This document shows, piece by piece, positions 12,395 through 22,612 of a DNA stretch of 64,000 bases. The notes beneath the pieces were generated by a model. It was not told where the DNA came from, made no database searches, and was given only the letters and a program-made list of their open reading frames with translations. This DNA is from Chinchilla lanigera (taxonomy: Eukaryota; Chordata; Mammalia; Rodentia; Chinchillidae): positions 8,021,200 through 8,085,199 of the forward strand of contig NW_004955480.1 of NCBI RefSeq assembly GCF_000276665.1. Reading direction: 5' to 3'. Position 1 is the stretch's first letter, and each line of letters begins with the position of its first letter. Made by a program: the position numbers and the translations under genes.

Positions 12395-12745
12395 TGTTTT
12401 TAATGCACAAGATTCACATAACATACAATCAGTTATTTTTAAAGTGAATAATTTAGTGGCATTTAGTATATTCACAATGTTGTACAATTACCACCTCTGT
12501 CTCGTTCCAAATATTTTCATTACCCTAAAAGAAATGCTGTATCATTACTAGCTGCTCCTGACTCTCCCAAATTCTTGTCTCCCACCATTCTGTGTTATGT
12601 TTCTGTGGATTTACATATTCTGGATCTTTCACCTAAACAGAATATACAATATATGACCTTTTCTATCTGGCTTCTTTGACTTAGCATGCTGTTGAGGTTA
12701 TTACATGTTATACATATGTCAGTACTTCATTCTTTTTTATGGTTG
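12395..12745 (-). repeat. Old LINE-1 (L1M-type) 3' fragment
   Basis: The reverse complement of an L1M 3' end is clear in several words. These are CACATAACATACAATCAGTTA, TTTAGTATATTCACAATGTTG, CTGTGGATTTACATATTCTGG and CAGTACTTCATTCTTTTTTATGG. Confidence 0.75.
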
Positions 12746-12955
12746 AATATGAATCTGATATGGATAAAGTAGAAAGGAAACTATTAGAGAAGAAGAAAGG
12801 GCTAGGGGAGGAGTAAGGGAGGGTCATAAGGGGTAATGGGGGATCAGTACAATCAAAGTATATTATACACATGGAAACTTCACAATGAAACCCAATAGTC
12901 TATATAACTATTATGTACTAATAAAATATCTATATATTGGAAAAATGGTATGTGT
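12746..12955 (+). repeat. LINE-1 3'UTR end, + strand
   Basis: G/A-rich text (GGAGGAGTAAGGGAGGG), then CACAATGAAACCCA and ATGTACTAATAAAATATC, is a rodent L1 3' terminus. It abuts the minus-strand L1 piece directly. Confidence 0.65.
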
Positions 12956-13099
12956 GAATAAGAATGTTGTCACTTATGTAAGAGTTTCTAGCCTTTATTT
13001 ATTTATGATTATGGACCCTTATTTGATCTGTTGCCTGCTAGATGTTAAGGTTTAAAAATCTCATTTCTGTAACATTATTTTTGTTCACTTCTTTTGTAG

Positions 13100-13171
13100 A
13101 CTGATCAAGCCCCTGTAAAAGTGAATCTCTTATCATTTGCAGATGACCTAGAAGAAAAAGTCAACCCTTTG
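13100..13171 (+). CDS. PROM1: PROM1 exon w6: second extracellular loop
   Basis: The acceptor is CTTTTGTAG and the donor GTGAGT. The 72-bp exon is 24 codons and contains VNLLSFADDLEEKVNPL, compared with human VNLLSFAYDLEAKANSL. Both flanking phases are 0, so skipping would keep the frame. Confidence 0.94.
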
Positions 13172-14070
13172 GTGAGTTCAAATAGTCCCCTTAAATGGTG
13201 TAGGAGTTCTAGAAGTCACATGTCAATACCATGGCGAGGGAAGTGACCAAAGTTTCCTTTTTGCTTGAGTTTGACCTGGTTGAACAAGGCCTATCTGATG
13301 CAGATTAGCAGTTCTTATCAGCAGCCAAGGCCATGCTGCTTTCTTACACACGCAGGGATGCATGCATGTGCACCTACACACACGTGCCATTTTTCTCACA
13401 GTATAGGGAATACAAATTGGGTGTGTGGGAGGGAAACTCCCCACGGTGCTTTGCATCATGGTAGTAAGTGGATAATGGTGGGCAGAGGCACCATTAGACC
13501 CGGCTGTCTTCTACCTCATCACCTCTTCTGCTGGATGTTGACTATGTGACCTTACTTGTCCCTCCCAAGAAGCAGCAGACTAGAAATGAGGACCTGGGGC
13601 TCTGGAGGAAGCCTCTTCATAACAGTGGGAGATTGAGCAAGATATTTTGCCCCTCTGTGTCTTTGTTTCCTTGTGTGGAAAAAGGGGGCACTAGTACCTT
13701 TCCTGTAGGACTGTAGTTGTCCATGAACTGAACACTAAGTGTGGATTAAATAAACAGTTCTGGCAGAACCTCAGTTTTTTCCACAGTGGCTGTCTCATGG
13801 TGTGGCAGAGAAAGAGAGAACACAGTCTCAGGGGCTTAGGAAGGGCTCCTGAGGGAGAGGTGTGGCCTGGAGTCTCTGGATCTATGATTTAGAGTGGGGT
13901 ATCTTGGTGTAGCCCCTCATGGCCAGCCCCTGTCCCTGCCTACAGCCATCAGTTTCCAGTTTGGGAGGGTGGGTACAGACGATGTCATGGCAGCAGGGGC
14001 CCCTGTGCGTGTCGTGTGTGCTTCGGAGTCTGGGGAGATAGTGTTCATCTTTGTTTTCTTCTCTTTGTAG
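13172..14070. other. PROM1 intron with MIR
   Basis: About 13610-13760 matches MIR: GATTGAGCAAGATATTTTGCCCCTCTGTGTCTTTGTTTCC, then GGACTGTAGTTG. The remainder is unassigned. Confidence 0.6.
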
Positions 14071-14163
14071 CCCTCAGGAAACGTGAAAGATGACCTCCAA
14101 GGCCAAGCAGACACAATTAGAAAGATTCACTATGAACAAGTCCTTCCCATGGAGCAGTCACTG
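14071..14163 (+). CDS. PROM1: PROM1 exon w7: second extracellular loop
   Basis: The acceptor is CTCTTTGTAG and the donor GTAACA. The 93-bp phase-0 exon encodes PSGNVKDDLQGQADTIRKI and ends VLPMEQSL, matching human PPGNLRNSLKRDAQTIKTI and VLPIEQSL. Confidence 0.94.
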
Positions 14164-15263
14164 GTAACACTCACCAAGCTGTGATACTTCCCTGGGGCCT
14201 GGGCCAAGCTGATCGCGCCCGCCCGGTTGCCTTCAATTTAGCCTCAGGACACCCGCTTACCTCACAGAGCCCCCTGCCAGGGCCTCAGGCTCAGCTTCGC
14301 AGAACGCAAAGGCAAAATTGTGCCACTCCTGGTCTTGCTTCCTCTCCCTTGTCCCCGGGAATGTGAGCAGTGAGTTGCCATGGGTTCCTGGCTCTGCCTC
14401 CTTGCTCCGCTTTCTGCAGGTGCTTGTAGGTCTCCTGAACCCCGCATGTGGCATAGTACTGATGGTTTTGTTCTGTCTCAGTCTCACTACTGTCCAATTC
14501 TTTTTCTCCAAACTCTGCCTAGAAATATGAGAAGGGGAGGGTAAGTGCTTTTCTTCCCTCATCCAGCATCCCTGTAGCTCTGCTGCCTGTCTCCGAGGCC
14601 GTTTTCCTTCTCCTTCCATCCTGGCCTTCCTGGTCTTCTCACTTCCTTCTTGAAGGCAGTAAAAGCAGTTTGCAGCCCAGAAGAACAAAAGTAGTGTGAG
14701 GCCGACCTCATTTCACACCCTGCCTCTCTGCCTTTCTGTAGTATTGTAGCTTCTCAAGTTCCTCACTGAACAATAAAATTTTAAAAAGTAAAAGTAAAAA
14801 TGGCAGGAATGATTCCTACATTGCCATTACCAGGCTCACAGTGATAAAGGACTGCTGATCTCAGAGAGACTCAGAAATGGGAGGAATTGTTATGCTTATA
14901 AGCAGGTCCAAGGGGGAACTGTGGGGGAATTGCGCCCTTGGATCAGTTGCTCAGGTTTGGAGCCAGACTTTATGTCTGTTCAGTTCAAAATCCAATCTCT
15001 GGGTCTAGTTGTAATTGTTTTTCTTGCTGATTTCATTATTCACTAGGGAAGTCACAAAGTCCTTCTCTTGAATTTGCTTAATGTCTGTCCTGGGCTCCTC
15101 TCCATGGCTATCCTTGATTACACCCAGTACAAAGTTGTTAACATTTTAAACTGGTTCGGCATTTTCCTTAAACCCTTTTCTTCAAGTGGATAGGGTTCCT
15201 CGGCCTCTTCAGAGCCTGGCAACCTGTTCATCAAAAGGCGGTTGTTTTGCAAATGGTCTAAAC
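14164..15263. other. PROM1 intron, unassigned
   Basis: The stretch is C/T-rich between about 14250 and 14680. No conserved ORF or named repeat is seen. Confidence 0.4.
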
Positions 15264-15460
15264 CAGGGGTTGGCAAACTATGGCCTTCATGAACGGCATA
15301 CAGCCTAGGGGCCAAATCCAGTCTGCTGCCAGTTTTTAGAAATAAAGTTTTATTGGAACATGGTCATGCTCACTTATTTAACAACTGTCTGTGGCAAAGC
15401 AGAGTAGTTGGAACAGACTACGGCTCCCAAAGCCTAAAGTAGTTACCGAATGGCCCCGTA
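15264..15460. mobile_element. hAT-Charlie-like MER element remnant
   Basis: It starts CAGGGGTTGGCAAACTATGGCC and contains GGGGCCAAATCCAG and AATAAAGTTTTATTGGAACATGG. This is the shared text of the common mammalian MER elements beginning CAGGGGTCGGCAAAC. The far end is degraded. Confidence 0.6.
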
Positions 15461-15518
15461 TAGATAAAGATAGCCACCCTGACCTAAAGCACTCAGCTGA
15501 ACCATACTTGTTTTCAAG

Positions 15519-15602
15519 CTTTTTTTTTTGTATTGGGAATCGAACTTAGGACCTTGTACCTGCCAGGCAGGCACTGTGCACACTGAGCTATATCCCTGGC
15601 CC
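15519..15602 (-). repeat. ID SINE, minus strand
   Basis: A T run is followed by the reversed ID body (GAATCGAACTTAGGACCTTG, CTGCCAGGCAGGCAC, CTGAGCTATATCCCTGGCCC). It is somewhat diverged and no clear TSD is seen. Confidence 0.8.
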
Positions 15603-15884
15603 ACCATACCTGTTTTTAGCGTCCCTTAGTATCTTCCACTTTGATCAAACCTACATCAAGGACTTTCTTGGACACCTTGCATGTGTTGTGCTACCCTGTT
15701 TATCTTTCAAATATGTATCCTGATTTTCTCCCATTAGCGTCATGACGTGTGTGTAATGCTTTTCCTAGAGGGAAGCCCTTCCTGTGTAAAGTCAGCTTTG
15801 CTGATGGTATTGGGGGAAGAGGACACAACACATGATCTTGATGCTTTGTATAATAATTTTGAAAATACTTTATTTGTTCCCCAG

Positions 15885-15938
15885 AGCAATTTAAAGGAAA
15901 CTGTCATGACAGTTCAACGTACAAGCAGTGGATTGCAG
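15885..15938 (+). CDS. PROM1: PROM1 exon w8: second extracellular loop
   Basis: The acceptor is TTCCCCAG and the donor GTCAGA. The 54-bp exon is 18 codons, SNLKETVMTVQRTSSGLQ, aligned with human STLYQSVKILQRTGNGLL. It is in phase 0 at both ends. Confidence 0.92.
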
Positions 15939-16589
15939 GTCAGAATTTATTTTACTTTTCTGCCATGGGTTTTGTTATCAAATACCATGCACAGAATTTC
16001 AAAGATATTGATTTTTTTTTAATATAGGTATTCAAAGCAAAGAAAAAAAGAAAGTCTCAGTTATCTACTCATTTTAAACTGAGTTTTCTTACCATATTCT
16101 TCCTGCAAATGCTTCTATGGATGTAGACCTCTTCTTAGGTTGTTAGATATACAGATGGGAAATACATAGGTTGTTAGATATGTAGGATACAGGTGTAGAA
16201 GGCACACTGGTCACTTTTACAAAGATAATGCTGCATAAGAAACTGTCAGTCTGAGAACCTTCTAACCACAAGAATTTATCTTCCGTGCTGGGCTGACGGC
16301 AGGCTTCTCTACATATCTTCCCTATAAAACTCCCAACATAAGGGGCAGCTCCTGTCTCGGCATGTCATGTTCTTTTACTGGAGGACATGATTCAGGGGAG
16401 AATGGTATGGAAATGCTGGTTGCCTTTTAAACACTGTTCAGAGCTGGCGGCACTGCCAGTTTGCCTACACCACTGTCCAAAGGAAGTGACGTGGCCACGT
16501 CTGCGGTCATCATCGTCAGGGTGGGGAAGTACAGGTACTGACAGAGACCTTGCCCAGTATAAAAACTGCTTACATAGCACTTATTCTGC
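15939..16589. other. PROM1 intron, unassigned
   Basis: No exon or named repeat is recognised. The block TAGGTTGTTAGATAT at about 16136 recurs near 16168 as a short local repeat. Confidence 0.4.
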
Positions 16590-17155
16590 TTTAGGTATCA
16601 TGTGGCATTTATACATAGTGGAGTACAACTCTGCTATCAAGAGAAATAAATTTGAGTCATTTCTAGGAAAATGGATGCATGCTGAGACCATAATGTTAAG
16701 TGATAAAAATCACACACAAGCTTAAATATCACATGATGTCTTTTATAGGAGAAGTATAAATAATAAAGAATGCAAATAAGTAAAGAGCAAAATAAGACAG
16801 AAAATTGGAAACAGGGAGATAGATCTTCTGAAATGAGGAGGGGATTAAGAGATGCAGGGAGTGGGGAGGAAGCAGAGGAGAAGGGTATAAAAATGAATGA
16901 ATATGTGTTAGAGGCTGGGCGTAGCGGCACAGGCCTGTCATCTCAGCCCTTTGGAGGCTGAGGCAGGAGGAGCACTGCTGTGAGTTCAAGTCCAGCCTGA
17001 ACTGCAGAGTGAAACTGTCTCAAAAAGACAAAAAACAATGACAACTAAAAACAGTATGTGTTAGGTACATGTACCAACTCCCCATTACCCATTATACGAT
17101 GGATGTAGTCATTATGTACTGCAGACATGTACTAATAAAAATAAAAACAAACAAG
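16590..17155 (+). repeat. LINE-1 3' end, + strand, split by a B1
   Basis: L1 3' text (GGAGTACAACTCTGCTATCAAGAG, GGAAAATGGATGCATGCTGAG, ACCATAATGTTAAGTGATAAAAATCA) is interrupted by a B1. It resumes to end ATGTACTAATAAAAATAAAA at about 17150. Confidence 0.8.
16912..17032 (+). repeat. B1-type SINE inserted in LINE-1
   Basis: GGCTGGGCGTAGCGGCACAGG, GGAGGCTGAGGCAGGAGGA and GAGTTCAAGTCCAGCCTG are B1, ending in an A-rich tail. The short repeat TATGTGTTAG flanks it at about 16900 and 17055. Confidence 0.88.
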
Positions 17156-17379
17156 TAATCTTGGGGTGTTGTAAAGTATAGAGGAAGGTGTGAGATGTGG
17201 AAGTTATTCACAAATACTCTGCCTTTTTATATACCGGATGGGAACATCTGCGGCTTTTGGTATCCAAGGGAGGCTTCTGGAATTAATTTGTAGGGACAAC
17301 TGTACTGGAATTGAGTTGCAGGTTGTTTAATTAATCCCTCTGGCACTTGCTCCCCCTCCATTGTTGTTGTTTTTTCCAG

Positions 17380-17460
17380 GACAAAGTGAACAATGTCCTT
17401 GACTCTGTGGATTCTGCTCAGAACTTTATCGAAAACAATACTGAGGATATTATTGCTGAA
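17380..17460 (+). CDS. PROM1: PROM1 exon w9: second extracellular loop
   Basis: The acceptor is TTTTTCCAG and the donor GTGAGT. The 81-bp exon encodes DKVNNVLDSVDSAQNFIENN and then TEDIIAE. NNT is a sequon conserved with human FITNNTSS. Confidence 0.94.
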
Positions 17461-17589
17461 GTGAGTTTTCTTTTCAAAAACAAGCCTCTCAGGAAGGGAG
17501 CATGTGTCCATTCCATGACTAAATACCCAGCAAATTTAAGTATGCCATTGTTATTTTAGTGATTTTACTAACCTTTGATTTCTTTCCAG

Positions 17590-17658
17590 GAAGTTAAGAA
17601 GTATGCGAAAATATTACTAGGGCACTTTGAACGTTATATTCAGTGGGTCAAGGAAACT
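17590..17658 (+). CDS. PROM1: PROM1 exon w10: second extracellular loop
   Basis: The acceptor is TCTTTCCAG and the donor GTAAGT. The 69-bp exon gives EVKKYAKILLGHFERYIQWV then KET, compared with human [20 protein letters not shown]. It lies only 129 bp after the previous exon. Confidence 0.94.
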
Positions 17659-18251
17659 GTAAGTAGTAAATCTTTTTATGAATATAAAGGGGCCCACACC
17701 ATAGAATAGTCATTTTCTAGGTTAAAATCTGCAGGAAATAAAATTGAATTCCTGGTAATTTGCTTGGAAGTGAAAGGAATTCGAAGTATAGAGACCAAGC
17801 CCTCCAGGGCCAGCCACCAACCACGTAAAGCACGTGACCCCTTCCGGACCCTTTTGTCCTTTCACTCACTGTTATCATATGGGTTCTTCCATTTTCTTCT
17901 TCCCCCCTGTGTCAGATAACAAAGGGGTCAAATAAAAAATTTGGGCTAAAACCCTTTGTTTAATAGGCATACTGTTTAATCCTCTTAGCTGTCCTAGCAG
18001 ATGGGTTTTCATGTTCCAAGTAACAAACAAATGAACCTGGAAAGCGAGGCTCGGAGAGAGTAAGGGTCTTGTTTAGACCGTATAGCTTAATGCTGCAAGA
18101 CCCATCTCTACAAATTAGATGTCAGCTCAGTGTCTTAGGGGAAGGGAGGTCCTTTTAGGAAAGCAGGCCGAAAGTAAGAGATGTGCCCAGTTTTCACCGA
18201 GTTTTCTGAGTGTGACTCAGTGAAAGTTTACCTTTGTTTCTTGTCCCATAG
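17659..18251. other. PROM1 intron with MIR
   Basis: About 17965-18080 resembles MIR (TTTAATCCTCTTAGCTGTCC, GAGGCTCGGAGAGAGTAAGGGTCTTG). The rest is unassigned. Confidence 0.5.
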
Positions 18252-18344
18252 ATCACTGAGAAAATGGGGTCCTGCAAGCCCGTGGCCACCGCCCTGGATT
18301 CTGTCATTAATGTCGTTCTGTGTGGCTACATTGTCCACCCTCTG
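18252..18344 (+). CDS. PROM1: PROM1 exon w11: end of second extracellular loop
   Basis: The acceptor is GTCCCATAG and the donor GTAAGA. The 93-bp exon encodes [20 protein letters not shown] and [11 protein letters not shown]. The human segment is [20 protein letters not shown]. Both extracellular cysteines are kept. Confidence 0.95.
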
Positions 18345-21308
18345 GTAAGACTTCATCTTTCCGAAGGATGCATCATAAATCCACCATCTTGGATCTCTGC
18401 CTCTAGATTGTAATAGACACTATAATACTAGTTTCCTGCTTGGGTTTGATAGAGTTCTTGAATACAAATTCTAAAATCTAGATCAGTGAGTTAGTACTGA
18501 TACCTAATGGATGAGAGAAGTGAAAGTCCTAGTTGCATACCTTCACTCTTTACTAAATCCCATGACAGAAGTCAGGGCAACATTCTTGTTTGTCAGGAAT
18601 CATAGGAAGGAGGAAGTCACTGGTGAGCTGACGGCTGATGTTCAGGATTGCAAGCGGAACTAGTCACACAACCCTAGAGCAGCACTGAACCTACTTTTTT
18701 ATTTCAAAGGTCTCTACTATGGACACTGCAGTGATAAATTTCACTTAATCAGATTTATTTCTCAGCTCTACTCATTGCTCAGGGTTTACCGACTCTTCCT
18801 GAGCTGATTCCTCACTAGCTCCACCTAGTGTCTCAGTGGCTTCCCACCCGCATCAGGATAAAGGTCCATCCTCTCAGTAGGCTACACGAACTCTGCGTGC
18901 TGGGGTGCCTGGCCATCATGCTGTTGCCTCCCCCTTCTCCCTGTGCTCCCACATCCTCATTTTCTTTCATTTCTTCCAGCGCATCTCACTGTCCTCACGC
19001 CAGGCCTTGGCACAGGCTCTCTCTCCTGTTCTGTCTCTCCCCACCCCTCCACCCTGTCCCCCCAGCTAACTTCCCCAGATTTTGTAACATACTCTAAATT
19101 CAAGCTCCACTTCTCCGTTTTCTGAGCGCTGACTTTGAAAAATGATTGAAATTTTCTGAGCTTCCTCACCTGAATGGGGCTTCTTTTTCTCTGAGAGTTC
19201 AGTGAGGTTATGTAAACTCTGTCAGCACCATCCTTGATATATTAACACAGTCACTAAGTGTTCACTATTGTTGCTTGTTCAGTCTTCAGGTCTAGCTCAG
19301 ACAAACCTTTTTTCCAGGCAGGATGCTCTCTGATCCTCCAAACCTCAAGGCTCCCTTTTCCACATTCCCACAGAACGCTCCGCTGTTCCGGCAGCGCTGT
19401 TGCTGCAGTGGAATTACACATGTATGTGCTTCGCTAAGATCTGTTCCCTGCAGCACGTGCTGGATCTGAAGCCCACGAGTACAGGGCACGTGGCTGCGGT
19501 GTGCCTCGTGGGGCAGCCTCTCCAGCAAGGAGCATCACTGTGGAGTGCATGAGTGACCACACAGCCTTCTGTCTCTGCATCATGTTGTGCTATCTGTCCC
19601 TCGCCCTGTCCTCACTCCCATGCCCCTCTGTCTGCTGGGTGTACTTGTGTGCCCAGTGGAAATGACCCTTCCATCCTCAGAGCTGTGCACATCCTGGGCC
19701 CTGGCTTCCGGGCTGCTTCCCTCCTCTGGCAACCTCTTCCCCATTTTGTCTTGTACTTGACAGCTCCCGCTGTGGTTTGAACCCATTATTAACAGACTCC
19801 TGAGTTCTCTTTCTTGATTCTGAGCTGACTTCTCCCTGTATCCATCCTCCACCCCCAACCAGTCAAGTCACTGGACTTCCAGACGCCTAGAAGCAAATGG
19901 GTGGCCTGGAGGCTGCAGGGGAGGTGATGGCTGGGGCTTTGTAGCAGGTGGCTGAAAGAATGAGGAAGAGCTCTGGGCATCCACTTTACCGACAAAGTGA
20001 ATCATAGGCCAACTAACTGCTTCTTTTATATCTTGATGGAAACCCAGAGGATTGATGGAGCTTCTAGAAAAGGGATAAGGCCGTAAAACACCAAAACTAA
20101 AACAAGATTAGAAATATAGCAAATCTTCTAGTCAAAGAACAGGGAAGGGAAGGAAGAGCACATTTATGGAAACTTAGAGGTCAGAGAGGAACCACCAAGA
20201 TGCAAAAGTAGATTTCACCAGGAGCAAAGCAGATATAAGGGCCGTGCCAGGAGAGATCAGGTGGCCCCTGGGATGTCCCAGCTGTATTCTGCAGTGTGGT
20301 GGCCAGCGGAGTGGCTCTGGGTGTTGCTGCAGCATTGCCCAAACGGGATCAGACATGAACTTCTGTAGGAACCTGAAGGTAGTAAGTGTACAAGGCTGGC
20401 CAGATGTGATGTTCAGCCTCCATGGTACCCTCAGGGTCATACTGCATGCCTAGCTGCTCTGATTGGCTGGGAAGGTTAAGGGATTTGAATATATTTGAAT
20501 ATCATCCTGCACACGTTAGAGATGTGGACTGTGCCAAACCAAAGGCCAGATCTCCCCTTGAATGAAGTACAACTGCTTAACTAAACTTGCCTAGCTGTTG
20601 CTCCGTGGATGCAAGGTCTCAGTGTCATGCAATGAAACTGCAGGTTTTTCAACAAAAGGCATAAATCCAAGCTTATGGGTGAGATCTGAGTCCCAAATAT
20701 TGGCAACTTTTGTAAAAAGACTACTAACATCGCTTTTTAGACAAAACACGGTTGAATTCAACCATAGGAAACCTTCAGAATAGGTTAAATTAAATATGGA
20801 GCATCCATTTAGACACTAGTACGTGCTAAGCATCACTTCTGTCTTCTTCAGGATGAAGGATGCCACTGTCCCAAGTGTGCAGGTGCAGAGCCACACAAGA
20901 AAGAGTACACCTCTTAAGAGGGACTTCAACTTGGACCTGTCTACTCTTGGGTAGACAGTTAAGCAGCGGGGGCAGGGGCAAGTAGTGTGTGGGCAGAAGC
21001 TACTTTGGAGGGTACCACTCTGGATCCTGGCTTCACCACTGGCTACACCTGTTCCTCTTTTGGAAAATAAATAACAGGATCCATTCAAGGTTTTCAGAAG
21101 ATTATAACTGGATTATAACTCAGTGTAATAACTTAATATTTCACACAATGGCTGGCTTGTGCTAAGTTCACTAATGAGTTTAAAGAACAAAATGAAAACT
21201 CATGTAAAAAAACTGCAAAAAAAAGGTCCCCCCCCCCCAAGTAACTGTTAGTTTGCATATCCTATCTTCAAGCATTTAATTCTCCTGATTCTTTTTTTTT
21301 CCTGCCAG
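18345..21308. other. PROM1 intron with L2-like piece; otherwise unassigned
   Basis: About 18830-19070 reads like LINE-2 (GTGGCTTCCCACCCGCATCAGGATAAAGG, CCTTGGCACAGGCTCTCTC). About 19130-19290 is MIR-like. There is a C10 run at about 21229-21238. No exon or other named element is seen. Confidence 0.45.
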
Positions 21309-21424
21309 AATTTGTTTTGGTTTGGCATAGGACAAGCGACTATGTTATTACTTCCGGCTGTAATCTTTGCTGTGAAGCTGGCTAAGTACTATCGTCGAAT
21401 GAACTCAGAGGATGTCTATGATGA
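21309..21424 (+). CDS. PROM1: PROM1 exon w12: membrane segment 5 and start of tail
   Basis: The acceptor is TCCTGCCAG and the donor GTGAGT. The 116-bp exon encodes [20 protein letters not shown] (TM5), then [18 protein letters not shown]. This is almost identical to human [20 protein letters not shown] and [18 protein letters not shown]. It leaves in phase 2. Confidence 0.97.
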
Positions 21425-21953
21425 GTGAGTAGCTGCGTGTCTTCCCTTGGAGGCTGGGGAACCATTTTCCAAGTAGTTCTGTCTTCTAAGAACTGCTAAA
21501 GATGAACTCTGATGACCCTGAACTTTTTCTTTAAATGGTGGGTCGTTCTGTTCTGGTGGGTTGGTTTGTTTGCTAATGTTTTATACTGGTTTTCTTATGC
21601 TTATCCTGTTTTCTTTCTCTTGCTTGATCTCAGTTTCTTTAACCAGCCTTCTTACTTCTTGTTTGCAGTTCCACTGTCTCGGGGACTTGGCATTTTACTT
21701 TATGATAACTGTTGTTACTACTCTTCCTTTTGGCTGTGCAGCCCACCTTCTGCTCGTGTGTGGCCAACCTCTGCGTCTCACTGTTGCTTCACTCATCTCT
21801 CCGTGTTGCTTCACTCATCTTCTCTACATGTTTTTCTCTAGAATTTGCACTGTCAGCAACTGTCCTGGAGGGAAAGTGTGGGGGATGTAGCTGTTGAGCT
21901 TGAATAATAACCAAAAAATGAATAATTCTATCTCCCCTTTTTGTATTTTATAG
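21425..21953. other. PROM1 intron, pyrimidine-leaning, unassigned
   Basis: A CTTCACTCATCTCTCCGTGT-type local duplication lies near 21785-21825. Short ORFs here lack conserved features. Confidence 0.4.
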
Positions 21954-21977
21954 CGGTGAAATTCTACCCATGAAAAC
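21954..21977 (+). CDS. PROM1: PROM1 micro-exon w13: cytosolic tail
   Basis: The acceptor is ATTTTATAG and the donor GTAAGC. The exon is 24 bp and adds GEILPMK plus split codons, corresponding to human VETIPMK. Because 24 is divisible by 3 and the flanking phases agree, skipping would join VYD directly to MENGNNGY in frame. Alternative use in tail isoforms is therefore plausible. Confidence 0.88.
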
Positions 21978-22199
21978 GTAAGCCTTTTTTTTTTTTTTTA
22001 AACTATCCATAGATGGGATGCGAGAGGCTTTTATTATATAACAAATTTTTAAATGAAATTAATAACATCTTAACTGCATTACAGAGGGTAGACATATCCA
22101 AGTAAAAATTAATTATGACACCTCTTAAAACAAGGGCCAACACATAGAAAGCACTTGAAGAACATGAAGGAATGAAAATTTCATATGTTAACTTGTGCC

Positions 22200-22290
22200 A
22201 GGGGGGTTATAAGTCAGATGCACAAGCATCTGCCTGGCAAGTGCAAGGTCCTGAGTTTGAATGCCGGTACCAAAAAAAAGAAAAAACATA
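22200..22290 (+). repeat. Diverged ID SINE next to the SLAIN2 retrocopy
   Basis: GCACAAGCATCTGCCTGGCAAGTGCAAGGTCCTGAGTTTG with an A-rich tail is ID. Similar flanks, TATGTTAACTT (about 22184-22194) and TACGTTAACTT (about 22296-22306), look like its target-site duplication. Confidence 0.8.
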
Positions 22291-22504
22291 TATATATACG
22301 TTAACTTTTTTTTTAGTTCTCATTAACACAGTATTTATTGATACTACTTATACAGTAAATTAGGTTGAATGTGAGTTTTGGGTAGCCTGCATTCACCATT
22401 TTCTTGTGTGCATAAGTACTTTCTCATTTACAAGTAGGCATTTATCTTTGGTATCCATCAGGTATTTGCGCAGATATTGGTTTCTGTCAAATATTAAAAA
22501 GCAA

Positions 22505-22612
22505 CTGAAGGCTGGGGATATAGCTCAGCGGCACAAGTGCCTGCCTGGCAAGCACAAGGTCCTGAGTTCCATTCCCAGTACCACCAAAAAAAAAAGTATC
22601 ATGAAAAAAATC
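22505..22612 (+). repeat. ID SINE inside the SLAIN2 3'UTR
   Basis: GGCTGGGGATATAGCTCAGCGGCACAAG through the A tail is ID. Imperfect flanks CAACTGA (22502-22508 and about 22610-22616) within A-rich contexts suggest the TSD. It inserted after the retrocopy. Confidence 0.85.
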
